From Janthinobacterium sp. CG3 (GTDB taxonomy: Bacteria; Pseudomonadota; Gammaproteobacteria; Burkholderiales; Burkholderiaceae_D), in NCBI RefSeq assembly GCF_000344615.1, contig NZ_KB467824.1, forward strand, positions 1,986,702 to 2,050,701: a stretch of 64,000 nt of DNA, given 5' to 3'. A model generated the notes under the pieces. It did not search any database. It had not been told where the DNA came from and worked only from the letters and a program-made list of their open reading frames with translations. The number at the start of each line of letters is the position of its first letter. The stretch's first letter is position 1. Positions 25,713 to 38,435 of the stretch are shown in pieces. The position numbers and the translations under genes were made by a program.

Positions 25713-27209
25713 TTACTCGCTCCAGTCGCGCGAACGGTCGACCGCGCTTTGCCACTTGTGCAAGCGGCTCAGGCGCTCGTCGGCGGCCATGTTCGGCTCG
25801 AAGCGGCGCGCCATCTTCCACTGCGAGGAGATTTCCTCCAGCGACGCCCAGAAGCCCACGGCCAGGCCGGCCAGATAGGCCGCGCCCAACGCCGTCGTCT
25901 CCGTCACCACCGGACGCACCACCGGCACGTCGAGGATGTCGGCCTGGAACTGCATCATCATGTCGTTGCGGGCGCCGCCGCCGTCAACCCGCAGTTCGGT
26001 CAGCGGAATGGCGGCGTCCTTCTGCATCGCGCTCAGCACGTCGACGTTCTGGTAGGCCACGCCTTCCAGCGCGGCGCGGGCGATGTGCGCGCGCGTGGTG
26101 CCGCGCGTGATGCCGACCAGCGTGCCGCGGGCGTACGGGTCCCAATACGGCGCGCCCAGGCCGGCGAAGGCCGGCACGAAGACCATGCCGCCGGTGTCGG
26201 GCACGCTGGTGGCCAGCGCCTCGACCTCGGACGAGTCGCGGATGATGCCCAGGCCGTCGCGCATCCACTGCACGGCGGCGCCGGCGACGAAGGCGCTGCC
26301 CTCCAACAAATAATCGGTGGACGCGGCGGCGCCCTGCCCCAGGCTCCAGCCGATGGTCATCAGCAGGCGGTTTTTCGAGGCGATCGGCTGCTTGCCGACG
26401 TTCATCAGCATGAAGCAGCCGGTGCCGAAGGTGTTTTTCGCCATGCCCGGCTTCAAGCAGACCTGGCCGAAGGTGGCCGCCTGCTGGTCGCCGGCGATGC
26501 CGGCGATCGGCAGCGGCGCGCCCAGCAGCTCGGCGCGGGTGTGCGCCGCCACGCCGCTGCTGGGCACGATGGCCGGCAGCAGCGAGGCGGGAATGTCCAG
26601 CAGCGCCAGCAATTCCTCATCCCATTGCAACGTGTGGATGTTGAACAGCATGGTGCGCGCCGCGTTGCTCGGGTCGGTGATGTGTTCACCGCTCATCTTG
26701 TAGATCAGCCAGGTGTCGATGGTGCCGAATGCCAGCTCGCCGCGCTCGGCGCGTTCGCGCGCCCGCGGCACGTTGTCGAGCAGCCATTTCAGCTTGGTGC
26801 CGGAGAAGTAGGCGTCCAGCACCAGCCCGGTCTTGTCCTGGAACAGCCCGGCCTTGCCCTGCTCCTGCAACTGTTCGCAGAAGGCGGCGTTGCGCCGGTC
26901 TTGCCAGACGATGGCGTTGGCCACCGGCTCGCCGCTGGCGCGGTCCCACAGCACCGTGGTTTCGCGCTGGTTGGTCACGCCGATGGCGGCGATGTCGGCG
27001 ACGCCGACGCCGCTCTCGCGCAGCAACTGGTGCACCACGCCGATCTGCGATTCCCAGATCTCGTTGGCGTCGTGCTCGACCCAGCCCGGCTGCGGGAAGA
27101 TCTGGCGGAATTCCTTCTGTGCGCTCGCGTGCGGATGGCCCGCGTGGTCGAACAGGATGGCGCGCGAACTGGTCGTGCCCTGGTCCAGGGCGAGAATGTA
27201 TTTGGTCAT
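25713..27209 (-). CDS. glpK: Glycerol kinase
   Basis: This 498-aa enzyme phosphorylates glycerol to sn-glycerol-3-phosphate with ATP in the cytoplasm. N-terminal [18 protein letters not shown] is the phosphate-binding motif of the FGGY family. Family blocks [39 protein letters not shown] and [20 protein letters not shown] are present. The full-length match and the neighbouring glp transport genes make the substrate assignment firm. It is the last gene of the glp set, 119 nt downstream of glpV, with its own possible leader. No good ribosome site is visible before the ATG. Confidence 0.97.
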   Translation of the reverse strand: MTKYILALDQGTTSSRAILFDHAGHPHASAQKEFRQIFPQPGWVEHDANEIWESQIGVVHQLLRESGVGVADIAAIGVTNQRETTVLWDRASGEPVANAIVWQDRRNAAFCEQLQEQGKAGLFQDKTGLVLDAYFSGTKLKWLLDNVPRARERAERGELAFGTIDTWLIYKMSGEHITDPSNAARTMLFNIHTLQWDEELLALLDIPASLLPAIVPSSGVAAHTRAELLGAPLPIAGIAGDQQAATFGQVCLKPGMAKNTFGTGCFMLMNVGKQPIASKNRLLMTIGWSLGQGAAASTDYLLEGSAFVAGAAVQWMRDGLGIIRDSSEVEALATSVPDTGGMVFVPAFAGLGAPYWDPYARGTLVGITRGTTRAHIARAALEGVAYQNVDVLSAMQKDAAIPLTELRVDGGGARNDMMMQFQADILDVPVVRPVVTETTALGAAYLAGLAVGFWASLEEISSQWKMARRFEPNMAADERLSRLHKWQSAVDRSRDWSE

Positions 27210-27328
27210 GTTTGAAGACGATATGAAAACGGGAAGGCATCGGTCGGCCCAGGACGAACCGATGATACCTTCCCGGCAAGCGGAATGCGCTGTTTGGACC
27301 CGCGGCGTGCCGCGGCTTGCCACAGCTC

Positions 27329-29056
27329 TTACTTGACGCGGCCTTCCTTCCAAGCCTGCAGCAGCTTGTCGTAGGCGATGGTTTCGCCCTTCGGTTTTTC
27401 GTTCGCCAGCTTCTTCCACGGCGCGGCCGTGTCCGACAGGTACTTGTTAGGGTCGCCTTTCGGGTTCAGCTTCGGTGCGCAGGCTTTCATGCCGGCGCGC
27501 TCCAGGCGCGACATCACTTGGTCCATTTCCTCGGCCAGGTTGTCCATCGCCAGTTGCGGCGTTTTCTCACCGGTCACGGCCTGGGCCACGTTTTTCCACC
27601 ACAACTGCGCCAGCTTCGGATAGTCCGGCACGTTGGTACCGGTCGGCGTCCACGCCACGCGCGCGGGGCTGCGGTAGAACTCGATCAGGCCGCCGTATTC
27701 GTTGGCGTGCTTGGTGAAGTAGTCGTGCTTGATATCGGATTCGCGGATAAACGTCAGGCCGACGATCGATTTCTTCAGCGACACCGTTTTCGAGGTCACG
27801 AACTGCGCGTACAGCCAGGCCGCCGCCTTGCGGTCGTCCGGGGTGGACTTGAAGAAGGTCCAGGAACCGACGTCCTGGTAGCCGTTCTGCATGCCCTCTT
27901 TCCAGTAGGGACCGTGCGGCGACGGCGCCATGCGCCATTTCGGCGTGCCGTCCTTGTTCATCACCGGCAGGCCCGGTTTCATCATGCCGGCGGTGAACGC
28001 GGTGTACCAGAAGATCTGCTGGGCGATTTCGCCCTGCGCCGGCACCGGGCCGGATTCGGAGAAGTTCATGCCGTTCGCCTGCGGCGGCGCGTACTTCTTC
28101 ATCCAGTCGACGTACTTGGTCAGCGCGTAGACGGCGGCCGGCGAATTGGTGGCGCCACCGCGCGAGACCGAGGCGCCCACCGGCGTGCACTTGTCGGCGG
28201 CGACGCGGATGCCCCACTCGTCGACCGGCAGGCCGTTCGGGATACCCTTGTCGGCGGCACCGGCCATCGACAACCAGGCATCGGTGAAGCGCCAGCCCAG
28301 CGACGGGTCTTTTTTGCCATAATCCATGTGGCCGAACACCTTCTTGCCGTCGATTTCCTTGACGTCGTTGGTGAAGAAGGCGGCGATGTCCTCATAGGCC
28401 GACCAGTTCTGCGGCACGCCCAGGTCGTAGCCGTATTTAGCCTTGAACTTGGTTTGCAGGTCCTTGCGCGCGAACCAGTCGGCGCGGAACCAGTAAACGT
28501 TGGCGAATTGCTGGTCGGGCAGCTGGTACAGCTTGCCGTCCGGCGCCGTGGTGAAGCTGGTGCCGATGAAATCCTTCAAATCCAGGCCCGGATTGGTGTA
28601 ATCCTTGCCGGCCGCTTTCATGTAATCGGACAGCGGCTCAATGGCGCCGTAGCGATAATGGGTACCGATCAAATCGGAGTCCGACACCCAGCCGTCGTAA
28701 ATGCTTTTACCCGATTGCATCGAGGTCTGCAGTTTCTCGACGACGTCGCCTTCCTGGATAATGTCGTGCTTGACCTTGATACCGGTGATTTCTTCAAACG
28801 CCTTGGCCAGGGTCTTCGATTCGTAGACGTGGGTGTCGATGGTTTCCGACACCACGCTGATTTCCTTGATGCCTTTTTTCTTCAACTTGTCGGCGGCTTC
28901 GATAAACCACTTCATTTCTTCCATCTGCTGCGCCTTGCTCAGGCTGGACGGTTGAAACTCTTTGTTGACCCAGGTTTCAGCCGACTTGGTGTCGGCCAAA
29001 GATGCGCCCGACACCAGCATCGCGGCAGCCGCGAGGGCCGTGAATTTCAATTTCAT
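27329..29056 (-). CDS. glpV: Glycerol ABC transporter periplasmic binding protein
   Basis: The protein is 575 aa. [21 protein letters not shown] is a signal peptide. The mature protein is a large family 1 extracellular solute-binding protein of the length usual for GlpV in the rhizobial glycerol transporter (glpSTPQUV). Blocks include [20 protein letters not shown] and [19 protein letters not shown]. It captures glycerol in the periplasm and delivers it to the GlpP-GlpQ permease. The specificity is inferred from gene order (glpD, two ATPases, two permeases, DUF2160, binding protein, glpK). Confidence 0.9.
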   Translation of the reverse strand: MKLKFTALAAAAMLVSGASLADTKSAETWVNKEFQPSSLSKAQQMEEMKWFIEAADKLKKKGIKEISVVSETIDTHVYESKTLAKAFEEITGIKVKHDIIQEGDVVEKLQTSMQSGKSIYDGWVSDSDLIGTHYRYGAIEPLSDYMKAAGKDYTNPGLDLKDFIGTSFTTAPDGKLYQLPDQQFANVYWFRADWFARKDLQTKFKAKYGYDLGVPQNWSAYEDIAAFFTNDVKEIDGKKVFGHMDYGKKDPSLGWRFTDAWLSMAGAADKGIPNGLPVDEWGIRVAADKCTPVGASVSRGGATNSPAAVYALTKYVDWMKKYAPPQANGMNFSESGPVPAQGEIAQQIFWYTAFTAGMMKPGLPVMNKDGTPKWRMAPSPHGPYWKEGMQNGYQDVGSWTFFKSTPDDRKAAAWLYAQFVTSKTVSLKKSIVGLTFIRESDIKHDYFTKHANEYGGLIEFYRSPARVAWTPTGTNVPDYPKLAQLWWKNVAQAVTGEKTPQLAMDNLAEEMDQVMSRLERAGMKACAPKLNPKGDPNKYLSDTAAPWKKLANEKPKGETIAYDKLLQAWKEGRVK

Positions 29057-29094
29057 CTTCAATCTCCTTTTTATAGTTCGAACATCCCAACGAT

Positions 29095-29394
29095 TTAACC
29101 CCAACGCATTACCACCAACAACACAACAAAACTCACTCCGGCGCCGATCGCTTGCGGAATCTCCGGGGTAGTGAAAGCGGCCCAAGCGAGATTAACATAC
29201 GCCGCCGTCAACAAGCTAATGAATAAGCGGTCGCCGCGCGTCGTCGGCATAGGCAAAAATCCCTTGCGCTCGATACTCGGCGATTTGATCTGCCACAGCG
29301 TCATGCCGATCAACATCGTGACAATCGCGACGAAGAAAATCGCCACCGGCGGGGTCCAGTTCATCCACGCAAACAGGCTTTCCGTATTTTCCAT
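29095..29394 (-). CDS. glpU: GlpU-type small membrane protein (DUF2160)
   Basis: This 99-aa inner-membrane protein has three hydrophobic segments: PPVAIFFVAIVTMLIGMTLW, LFISLLTAAYVNLAWAAF and AIGAGVSFVVLLVVM. It matches the DUF2160 family, found between the permease and binding-protein genes of GlpSTPQUV systems. Its exact role is not established; it probably belongs to the transporter complex. It lies 3 nt after glpQ. Confidence 0.9.
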   Translation of the reverse strand: MENTESLFAWMNWTPPVAIFFVAIVTMLIGMTLWQIKSPSIERKGFLPMPTTRGDRLFISLLTAAYVNLAWAAFTTPEIPQAIGAGVSFVVLLVVMRWG

Positions 29395-29397
29395 TTT

Positions 29398-30200
29398 TTA
29401 TACCCTTCCCATCGCGAAACCTTTGGCAATGTGATGCCGAACAAACCAGATCACCAACGCACCCGGAACAATTGTCAGCACGCCGGCCGCGGCCAACACG
29501 CCCCAGTCCATCCCCGCCGCCGACACGGTCCGCGTCATCGTCGCGGCGATCGGTTTGGCGTTGACCGAGGTCAGGGTGCGCGCCAGCAGCAGTTCAACCC
29601 AGCTGAACATGAAGCAGAAGAACGCCGTCACGCCAACGCCGGACTTGATCATCGGCAGGAAGATCTTGACGAAGAATTTCGGGAAGCTGTAGCCGTCGAT
29701 ATACGCCGTCTCGTCGATTTCCTTCGGAATGCCGGACATGAAGCCCTCCAGTATCCACACCGCCAGCGGCACGTTGAAGACCATGTGCGCCAGCGCCACG
29801 GCCAGGTGAGTGTCCATCAGGCCCACCGACGAGTACAGCTGGAAAAACGGCAGCAGGAACACGGCCGGCGGCGTCATGCGGTTGGTCAGCAACCAGAAGA
29901 ACAGGTGCTTGTCGCCGATGAAGGAGTAGCGCGAAAACGCGTACGCCGCCGGCAAGGCCACCGCCACCGAGAACAGCATGTTCATGGCGACGTAGATCAT
30001 CGAGTTGATATAGCCGCTGTACCACGAGGCGTCGGTGAAGATGGTCTTGTAGTTGTCGAACGTCAGGTGCCGCGGCCACAGGCTGAGGGTGCCAACGATT
30101 TCCTCGTTGGTCTTCAGCGACATGTTCAGCATCCAGTAAATCGGCAACAGCGACAGCAGCAGGAAGGCCACCAGCAAAGGCCCGGCAATACGTTTATTCA

Positions 30201-30204
<4 letters not shown>
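29398..30204 (-). CDS. glpQ: Glycerol ABC transporter permease (second)
   Basis: This 268-aa MalG-type permease has six hydrophobic helices. The EAA loop, which docks on the ATPase, is EIDETAYIDGYSFPKFFVKI. AMNMLFSVAVALPAAYAFSR is the usual MetI-like core. With GlpP it forms the inner-membrane channel for glycerol. Its ATG overlaps the glpP stop (ATGA), so the two subunits are made together. Confidence 0.93.
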
Positions 30205-32158
<1,954 letters not shown>

Positions 32159-32160
32159 GC

Positions 32161-33261
<1,101 letters not shown>

Positions 33262-33358
33262 TTGGTCCTCCTCCTTGATTGTTTCTCTCTTGATTCCGCC
33301 GCGCTCTCTGATATGGATCGCGATCGCACTGCCCAACACGTCAAAACCAGCTGATCGC

Positions 33359-34888
33359 CTATCCGCGATTCGCCGCCAACCATGCATCGAGTTTGACGGC
33401 GGTGTCCGCGGGCAAATGCAGCCCCAGCTTGGAACGGCGCCATAGAATATCCTTGGCGCTGCCGGCCCATTCATGTGTGCGCAAGTACTCGACCTCGGCC
33501 GCGTACAGGCCGGCGGCGATTTCCTCGCCCATGTCGGCCAGCCGCGCGCGCCGGGCCAGCATGGCGTGGATACGGGTGCCGTAGGCGCGCGCGTAACGCG
33601 CCACCACCTTCGGCGCCAGCCAGGCGTACTGTTGTTGCAAGCCGTGCACGAACTGGCTGAATTCCAGCACCGAGCGGTTCTGCGGCGTCGGGCCGAACAC
33701 GTCGCCGCCGGGCAGGCAAGCCGTTTCGGTCCAACTGCCGTGCTGGTTCTTCAGCACCGGCGCGATCAGGTCGACGGCTTCTTCGGCGAGCTTGCGGAAG
33801 GTCGTGATCTTACCGCCGAAAATGCTCAGCAGCGCGGGGCCGTTCTGGTCCAGCTCGAAGCGATAGTCGCGCGTCACCGCTTTGGCGTCGGCCGCCTCGT
33901 CTTCGACCAGCGGGCGCACGCCCGAGTAGGTCCAGACCACGTCGGCCGGCTTGATCGGTTTGCTGAAGTAATAGCTCGACAGCTCGCACAGGTAATTGAT
34001 TTCGTCCTGGTCGATGGCGACCTTGTTGGTGTCGCCCTTGTAATCGAGGTCGGTGGTGCCGATCAGCGTGAAATCCTGCTCGTACGGAATGGCGAAGACG
34101 ATGCGCCCGTCCGGATGCTGGAAGATATACGCGTTGTCATGCTCGAACAGGCGCTTGACGACGATGTGGCTGCCCTTGATCAGGCGCAGGCTCTTGCCCT
34201 TCGCCTCAGGCGCGGCCGTTTGCAGGAAGTCGGCGGTCCAGGGGCCGGTGGCGTTGACCATGCAACGCGCCTTGACGCTGATTTCCCCGCCGTCGTTGCG
34301 CACCAGCTTGGCGTGCCACTTGTCGGCATGGCGCTCGACGCTGGCGCAGCTGGTCTGCGTGAAGACGCTGGCGCCCCTCTCCTTGGCGTCCATCGCGTTC
34401 AGCACCACCAGGCGGGCGTCGTCGACCCAGCCGTCGGAGTACACGAAGCCGCGGGTGAACTCGGGCTTGAGCGGCTTGCCGGCCGCGTGGGTTTTCAGGT
34501 TGACGCCGCGCGAGCCGGGCAAAATTTCGCGCTTGGCCAGGAAGTCGTACAGGAACAGGCCGGCGCGTATCAGCAGCGCCGGGCGCTGGCCCTTGGCGTG
34601 CGGCATCACGAAGCGCAAAGGCCACATAATGTGCGGCGCCGAGCGCAGCAGCACTTCGCGTTCGATCAGCGCCTTGCGCACCAGATTGAATTCATAGTAT
34701 TCCAGGTAGCGCAAGCCACCGTGGATCAGCTTGGTGGAGGCGGACGAGGTGTGCGACGCCAGGTCGTCCTTCTCGCACAAAACCACCGACAGTCCGCGGC
34801 CGGCGGCGTCGCGCGCGATACCGGCGCCGTTGATGCCGCCGCCCACCACCAGGACGTCGCAATCGATATTGTGCTGCGCTGAAGCCAT
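33359..34888 (-). CDS. glpD: Aerobic glycerol-3-phosphate dehydrogenase
   Basis: The 509-aa FAD enzyme oxidises glycerol-3-phosphate to dihydroxyacetone phosphate at the inner membrane and feeds electrons to quinone. VLVVGGGINGAGIARDAAGR binds FAD, and STKLIHGGLRYLEYYEFNLV and GTTDLDYKGD are family signatures. It is the promoter-proximal gene of the glp operon, divergent from glpR. The intergenic region holds a candidate promoter overlapped by TTCGT-type repeats. Confidence 0.96.
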   Translation of the reverse strand: MASAQHNIDCDVLVVGGGINGAGIARDAAGRGLSVVLCEKDDLASHTSSASTKLIHGGLRYLEYYEFNLVRKALIEREVLLRSAPHIMWPLRFVMPHAKGQRPALLIRAGLFLYDFLAKREILPGSRGVNLKTHAAGKPLKPEFTRGFVYSDGWVDDARLVVLNAMDAKERGASVFTQTSCASVERHADKWHAKLVRNDGGEISVKARCMVNATGPWTADFLQTAAPEAKGKSLRLIKGSHIVVKRLFEHDNAYIFQHPDGRIVFAIPYEQDFTLIGTTDLDYKGDTNKVAIDQDEINYLCELSSYYFSKPIKPADVVWTYSGVRPLVEDEAADAKAVTRDYRFELDQNGPALLSIFGGKITTFRKLAEEAVDLIAPVLKNQHGSWTETACLPGGDVFGPTPQNRSVLEFSQFVHGLQQQYAWLAPKVVARYARAYGTRIHAMLARRARLADMGEEIAAGLYAAEVEYLRTHEWAGSAKDILWRRSKLGLHLPADTAVKLDAWLAANRG

Positions 34889-34975
34889 CTCATTCCCGAA
34901 TCAAGGAGTTTGTTGTGCAGTGCGTGCATAAGGGGACTATGCAGGGCGCGCTACTCTGGTTAAGATACAGAGCAT

Positions 34976-35005
34976 AAGATACGACAAAATACGAAAGAGT
35001 AGCAA
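34976..35005 (-). promoter_or_regulatory. Candidate glpD promoter with overlapping GlpR-like repeats
   Basis: On the - strand, TTGCTA (35000-35005) and TATCTT (34976-34981) are separated by 18 bp. The spacer contains TTTCGTATTTTGTCGT (34981-34996), two copies of a TTTCGT/TTGTCGT-like unit. A DeoR-type repressor bound there would block transcription of the glp operon when glycerol-3-phosphate is absent. This is a prediction from sequence only. Confidence 0.5.
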
Positions 35006-35023
35006 CATATTCTTATAATTTAT

Positions 35024-35042
35024 TGTTCGTTTTTGTTCGTTT
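35024..35042 (+). promoter_or_regulatory. Direct repeat TTGTTCGTTT x2, candidate GlpR operator
   Basis: TTGTTCGTTT and TTGTTCGTTT occur in tandem one helical turn apart (TTCGT to TTCGT 10 bp) just upstream of glpR. A TATAAT lies at 35014-35019. DeoR-family regulators commonly bind tandem TTCGT-like repeats, so this may be an autoregulatory site. Confidence 0.5.
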
Positions 35043-35072
35043 GTGGTTCCACAGAAGAAAAGTGATAAAAAT

Positions 35073-35834
35073 ATGACACTCAATCCCCGCCAACGGAGAC
35101 TACTCGAAGCGGTACGCCAGAAAGTGACGATGTCCGTCGAGGAGCTGGCGCAGCAACTGGACGTGACGCCGCAAACGGTGCGGCGCGACGTCAAGCAGAT
35201 GGAAGAGGCGAAGCTGCTGGCGCGCTACCACGGCGGCGTCGGCCTGCCCTCGTCGGTCGAGAACATCGACTACAGCCAGCGCCAGACGCTCAACAGCGAA
35301 GCGAAGCGGCGCATCGCCGGCGCGGTCGCCGAGTTCGTGCCGAACGGCTGCTCGCTGTTGATCAACATCGGCACCACCACCGAGGAGGTGGCGCGCGCGC
35401 TGGCCCACCACAAGGGCTTGCACGTGGTGACCAACAACCTGAACGTGGCGGCGATCCTGGCCGACAACGCCGACTGCGAAGTGATCGTCGCCGGCGGCGT
35501 GGTGCGCGGACGCGACCGCGGCATCGTCGGCGAGGCGACCATCGACTTCATCCGCCAGTTCAAGGTCGACATCGGCATCATCGGCATCTCCAGCATCGAC
35601 GAGGACGGCAGCCTGCGCGACTTCGACGCGCGCGAAGTGAAGGTGGCGCAGGCGATCATCGAACAGTCGCGCGAAGTGTGGCTGGTGGCCGACCACGACA
35701 AATTCGGCCGCAAGGCGCTGGTGCGCATGGCCGACCTGTCGCAGATCGGCGTGCTGTTTACCGACGCCGAACCGCCGCCGCGCATGATGCAGGTGCTGCG
35801 CGACGCCAAAGTGAAAGTCGTCGTCGCCCACTGA
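35073..35834 (+). CDS. glpR: DeoR-family glycerol regulon repressor
   Basis: This 253-aa protein has a DeoR helix-turn-helix (VEELAQQLDVTPQTVRRDVK) and a C-terminal sugar-phosphate sensor domain (INIGTTTEEVARALAHHKGL, then FKVDIGIIGISSIDEDGSL). In relatives, glycerol-3-phosphate releases GlpR from DNA. Divergent position next to glpD supports that role. I start at ATG 35073 (MTLNPRQRRLL); a GTG at 35043 would add ten residues and fall inside the direct repeat. A long hairpin follows the stop codon. Confidence 0.93.
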   Translation: MTLNPRQRRLLEAVRQKVTMSVEELAQQLDVTPQTVRRDVKQMEEAKLLARYHGGVGLPSSVENIDYSQRQTLNSEAKRRIAGAVAEFVPNGCSLLINIGTTTEEVARALAHHKGLHVVTNNLNVAAILADNADCEVIVAGGVVRGRDRGIVGEATIDFIRQFKVDIGIIGISSIDEDGSLRDFDAREVKVAQAIIEQSREVWLVADHDKFGRKALVRMADLSQIGVLFTDAEPPPRMMQVLRDAKVKVVVAH

Positions 35835-35883
35835 GTTGGATAGAAGCGCGCCGGCGCCGCTGGAAAGCAAGCCAAAGCAAAGA

Positions 35884-35914
35884 GCCGGGATCGGACCTGC
35901 GGTCCGACCCCGGC
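35884..35914. terminator. Long hairpin between convergent genes
   Basis: GCCGGGATCGGACC (35884-35897) and GGTCCGACCCCGGC (35901-35914) form a 14-bp stem with one mismatch and a 3-nt loop. It lies between glpR and the convergent solute-binding gene. There is no clear T tract on the + side, so it may act as a bidirectional or Rho-assisted stop. Confidence 0.5.
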
Positions 35915-36003
35915 GTGACGCCCCCCCGGTTTTGATGAATCCAACGCCGAAGCCGCCCAAGCTCCGCCGCCGGTGTATTGTCGCCACCCGCGGCACGCTG
36001 GCT

Positions 36004-36765
36004 TTACTTGATGTCCTTGATCGCGTCCTGGTATTCCTTGGATTTTTTCACCTTCGGAATCGCATTCCACAACGCGTCGACCTGCGCCTTGTGGGAGGCG
36101 TAATACGCCTTGTTGAAGGCGACGTAGAAGTCGGTCGTCATGAACTTGGTCGGCACCATCTCGACCTTGTCGGCGACGTCCTTGCGGCCGGCGATCAGGG
36201 AATTCATTTCCGTCTCGAAACCCAGCACGATCTCGCCCTGCCCGGCGATCAACTTGTGCAAATTGCGCAGCGGCTCCTTGACGTTATCGTCAAACGGCGT
36301 GTTCAGCGATTTCAACTGGTCCGAAATGGTCGCGAATCCGGCCGGTATCAGGACCGGTTTGCTAACGTCGGTGAACTTATTCCCGTCCCACGAGGCCTTG
36401 CTGCCCTTGACGCGGTAGGCCATCACCGACATCGAGGCCAGCGACATGCCGGTGTTCGGTTTGCCGGTGGGCAGCAGCGGAAACGCCGCGTACTCGGCGT
36501 GGAACGGTGTGTTGCCGGCGTTGACGATACCGTTCATGCTGCCCGAGCGCGTGTTCTCGATGCAGCGCTTCCACGCGGCGATGGTCAGGTTGACCGGCAC
36601 CGCCGCTTCCTTCGACGCCATTTTCAGCAGGATTTGCATGGTGCCGTCCTTGTTCGGAAACGTGAACGGCGCGGCGGCCTGGTCCTCGATGCACAACACC
36701 ATCGGTTCCTCGGCCAGCGCGAGCAAGGGACAGACCAGCAGGCATGCAGATACGAATTTCTTCAT
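36004..36765 (-). CDS. Orphan periplasmic solute-binding protein
   Basis: The protein is 253 aa with a signal peptide (MKKFVSACLLVCPLLALA). The mature part has the layout of a family 3 substrate-binding protein (ABC transporter or sensor type): VLCIEDQAAAPFTFPNKDG at the N-terminus, IAAWKRCIENTRSGSMNGIV, and a C-terminal YVAFNKAYYASHKAQVDALW. No permease or ATPase gene is nearby, so it may supply another system or act as a sensor partner. Ligand unknown. Confidence 0.8.
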   Translation of the reverse strand: MKKFVSACLLVCPLLALAEEPMVLCIEDQAAAPFTFPNKDGTMQILLKMASKEAAVPVNLTIAAWKRCIENTRSGSMNGIVNAGNTPFHAEYAAFPLLPTGKPNTGMSLASMSVMAYRVKGSKASWDGNKFTDVSKPVLIPAGFATISDQLKSLNTPFDDNVKEPLRNLHKLIAGQGEIVLGFETEMNSLIAGRKDVADKVEMVPTKFMTTDFYVAFNKAYYASHKAQVDALWNAIPKVKKSKEYQDAIKDIK

Positions 36766-37300
36766 TTTGAACCTCCGAAAAATTAGAACATCTCGTTACA
36801 GCGTTTTACCGCGACCATCCACCACCCACCACCCACCTTTCCGGCCTGCCGAGCACGCGCTCCACTTCGCCCACATCGCCGCCGCATGGCACTTTTGGAA
36901 GAGCAAGCCGCCCTTCCCCGCACGGCGAGCAGTTGCACCCGGTCGTCGGGCCGATGTTCGAGAATTTTCCGGTTGATATGGCGCACATGGTCGCGTCGAC
37001 CGGCGCAGCGCCCGAGGCCGGGTTGCGGACCATAAACAGCGGCATGGCTGCCAGCGGGTGGCGCCACAAACATACCCATCGCGGCCCTCGGGCCACTGTT
37101 GAGAACGTTCCTTCGGGCAAGACAGTGTTCATGTGAAACAGGCTATCACGTCCGCGCCAAATACACACCTGTCAGCCAGGCGCAACACGCGGCGCGGGGA
37201 GGCGTGCTAGCATGTTGTGATATGTTCGCGCGCAGTTTCGGGAAGATTCCGGGTAGAGTCCGGCGGCACTTGCGCCGGGCGACACCTCCTCTAGACGCGC
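36766..37300. other. 535-bp gene-free stretch
   Basis: Frames in this region code for no recognisable protein. CCGGCG (37260-37265) and CGCCGG (37273-37278) form a 6-bp hairpin just past the sulfotransferase stop and could help end that operon, though no U tract follows. I see nothing else definable. Confidence 0.45.
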
Positions 37301-38398
37301 TCAGGCCGGCTGCGGCTCGGCCGGCGCCGACGCGGCGACCAGGATCTGCTCCATCCTGCTCCTGACCTTGGCCAGGTAGTCGGCGCGGTAGCGGCGCAGG
37401 ATGTAGTCGCGGAAGTTGTTTTGCTCCAGTTCGCGCCAGGCGCGCTGCCTGCCGGCGTCCGAGCGGGTGCGCGCCGCCGCCAGCGCGGCCTCGCCCAGCG
37501 CCGCCCGCGCCGGCGTCATCAACTCGTAGCCATATTGCGCCATATAGTCGCGCGCCAGAGTTTCAATGATTTCGATTTCGTCCAAGCTGAGCTGCTTCTT
37601 GAACTTGTCGACGTTGGCGACGATCGGCGCGAAGCAGTTCGAGGCCCACAGCGCCGACAGCTGGGCGATCTGGCGCGCCTCCGGCGAGGCCGCCACGTCG
37701 AGCATTTCGGGCAGGAAGTCGATGCCGAAAAAGCCGCAGACGCGGCGCAGCGTCGCTTCCTGCTCGCCGAGGAAGTCCTCGTAGCGGATGGTCAGCACGC
37801 GCTCCGGGTAGCGCGCCACCAGTTCGGCGGCGACCCGGTGCGCCTCGACCCAGGCCTTGGCGTTCAAGGTGGTGTCGAAATCGTGGATGATGGCGCGGTT
37901 CATCGAGGCCACCTGCGCGCGCGGGTCGCGCACCACGTTCAGGAACAGCATGTCGGGGAACAGCGCCATCAGTTCGGCGGCGTAGTGCACGCTGTCGAGC
38001 GACTTGTCCATCACCACGCCGGCGCGGCGCTGCTCGCCGGCGCGCAGCAGCAGTTCCCAGACCACCCGGTGCACGCTGCGCGGTTGGCGGCAGATCGACT
38101 CGAAGATCTCGACCGGATCGAACACCATGTCGGCCCACTTGACCATGCTGGCCGCCTGCAGGCCGACCACGTCGACCACCAGGCGGAAGTAGGCGCGGTC
38201 GTCGGCCAGGTCGCCGTACAGCGGCAGCATCGGCATGAAGTCGACGATGTGCAGCGGGTACGGCGAGTAAAACTGCGGATTGAAATTCAGCCGCAGCCGC
38301 AGCGCGTGGCTGCCGCAGCGGCGCAGCGGTATCATCAGCACCGGACGGGGACGGGCGGGCTGGACGCCCTCTGCAGCGGTGGTTGTGCTCGTGTTCAT
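37301..38398 (-). CDS. PAPS-dependent sulfotransferase-family protein
   Basis: The 365-aa protein has the two PAPS-binding elements of the sulfotransferase fold. The 5'-phosphosulfate loop is PLRRCGSHALRLRLNF near residues 24-39, and the 3'-phosphate strand is NVVRDPRAQVASMNR near 165. DKSLDSVHYAAELMALFPDM lies between them. It would transfer sulfate from PAPS to an unidentified acceptor, perhaps a polysaccharide or lipid. AGGAG precedes ATG 38398; a longer frame to 38455 has no support. It sits 37 nt after chrA in a cluster that starts with cysC, which makes PAPS. Confidence 0.85.
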   Translation of the reverse strand: MNTSTTTAAEGVQPARPRPVLMIPLRRCGSHALRLRLNFNPQFYSPYPLHIVDFMPMLPLYGDLADDRAYFRLVVDVVGLQAASMVKWADMVFDPVEIFESICRQPRSVHRVVWELLLRAGEQRRAGVVMDKSLDSVHYAAELMALFPDMLFLNVVRDPRAQVASMNRAIIHDFDTTLNAKAWVEAHRVAAELVARYPERVLTIRYEDFLGEQEATLRRVCGFFGIDFLPEMLDVAASPEARQIAQLSALWASNCFAPIVANVDKFKKQLSLDEIEIIETLARDYMAQYGYELMTPARAALGEAALAAARTRSDAGRQRAWRELEQNNFRDYILRRYRADYLAKVRSRMEQILVAASAPAEPQPA

Positions 38399-38435
38399 GC
38401 CATTGCTCCTGGTCGTAAAACGGTTAAACGATGAA

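Noticed and set aside
36783-37168. Two overlapping - strand frames upstream of the solute-binding gene
   Set aside because: They lie in the gap between two genes, have no family match and share DNA in different frames.
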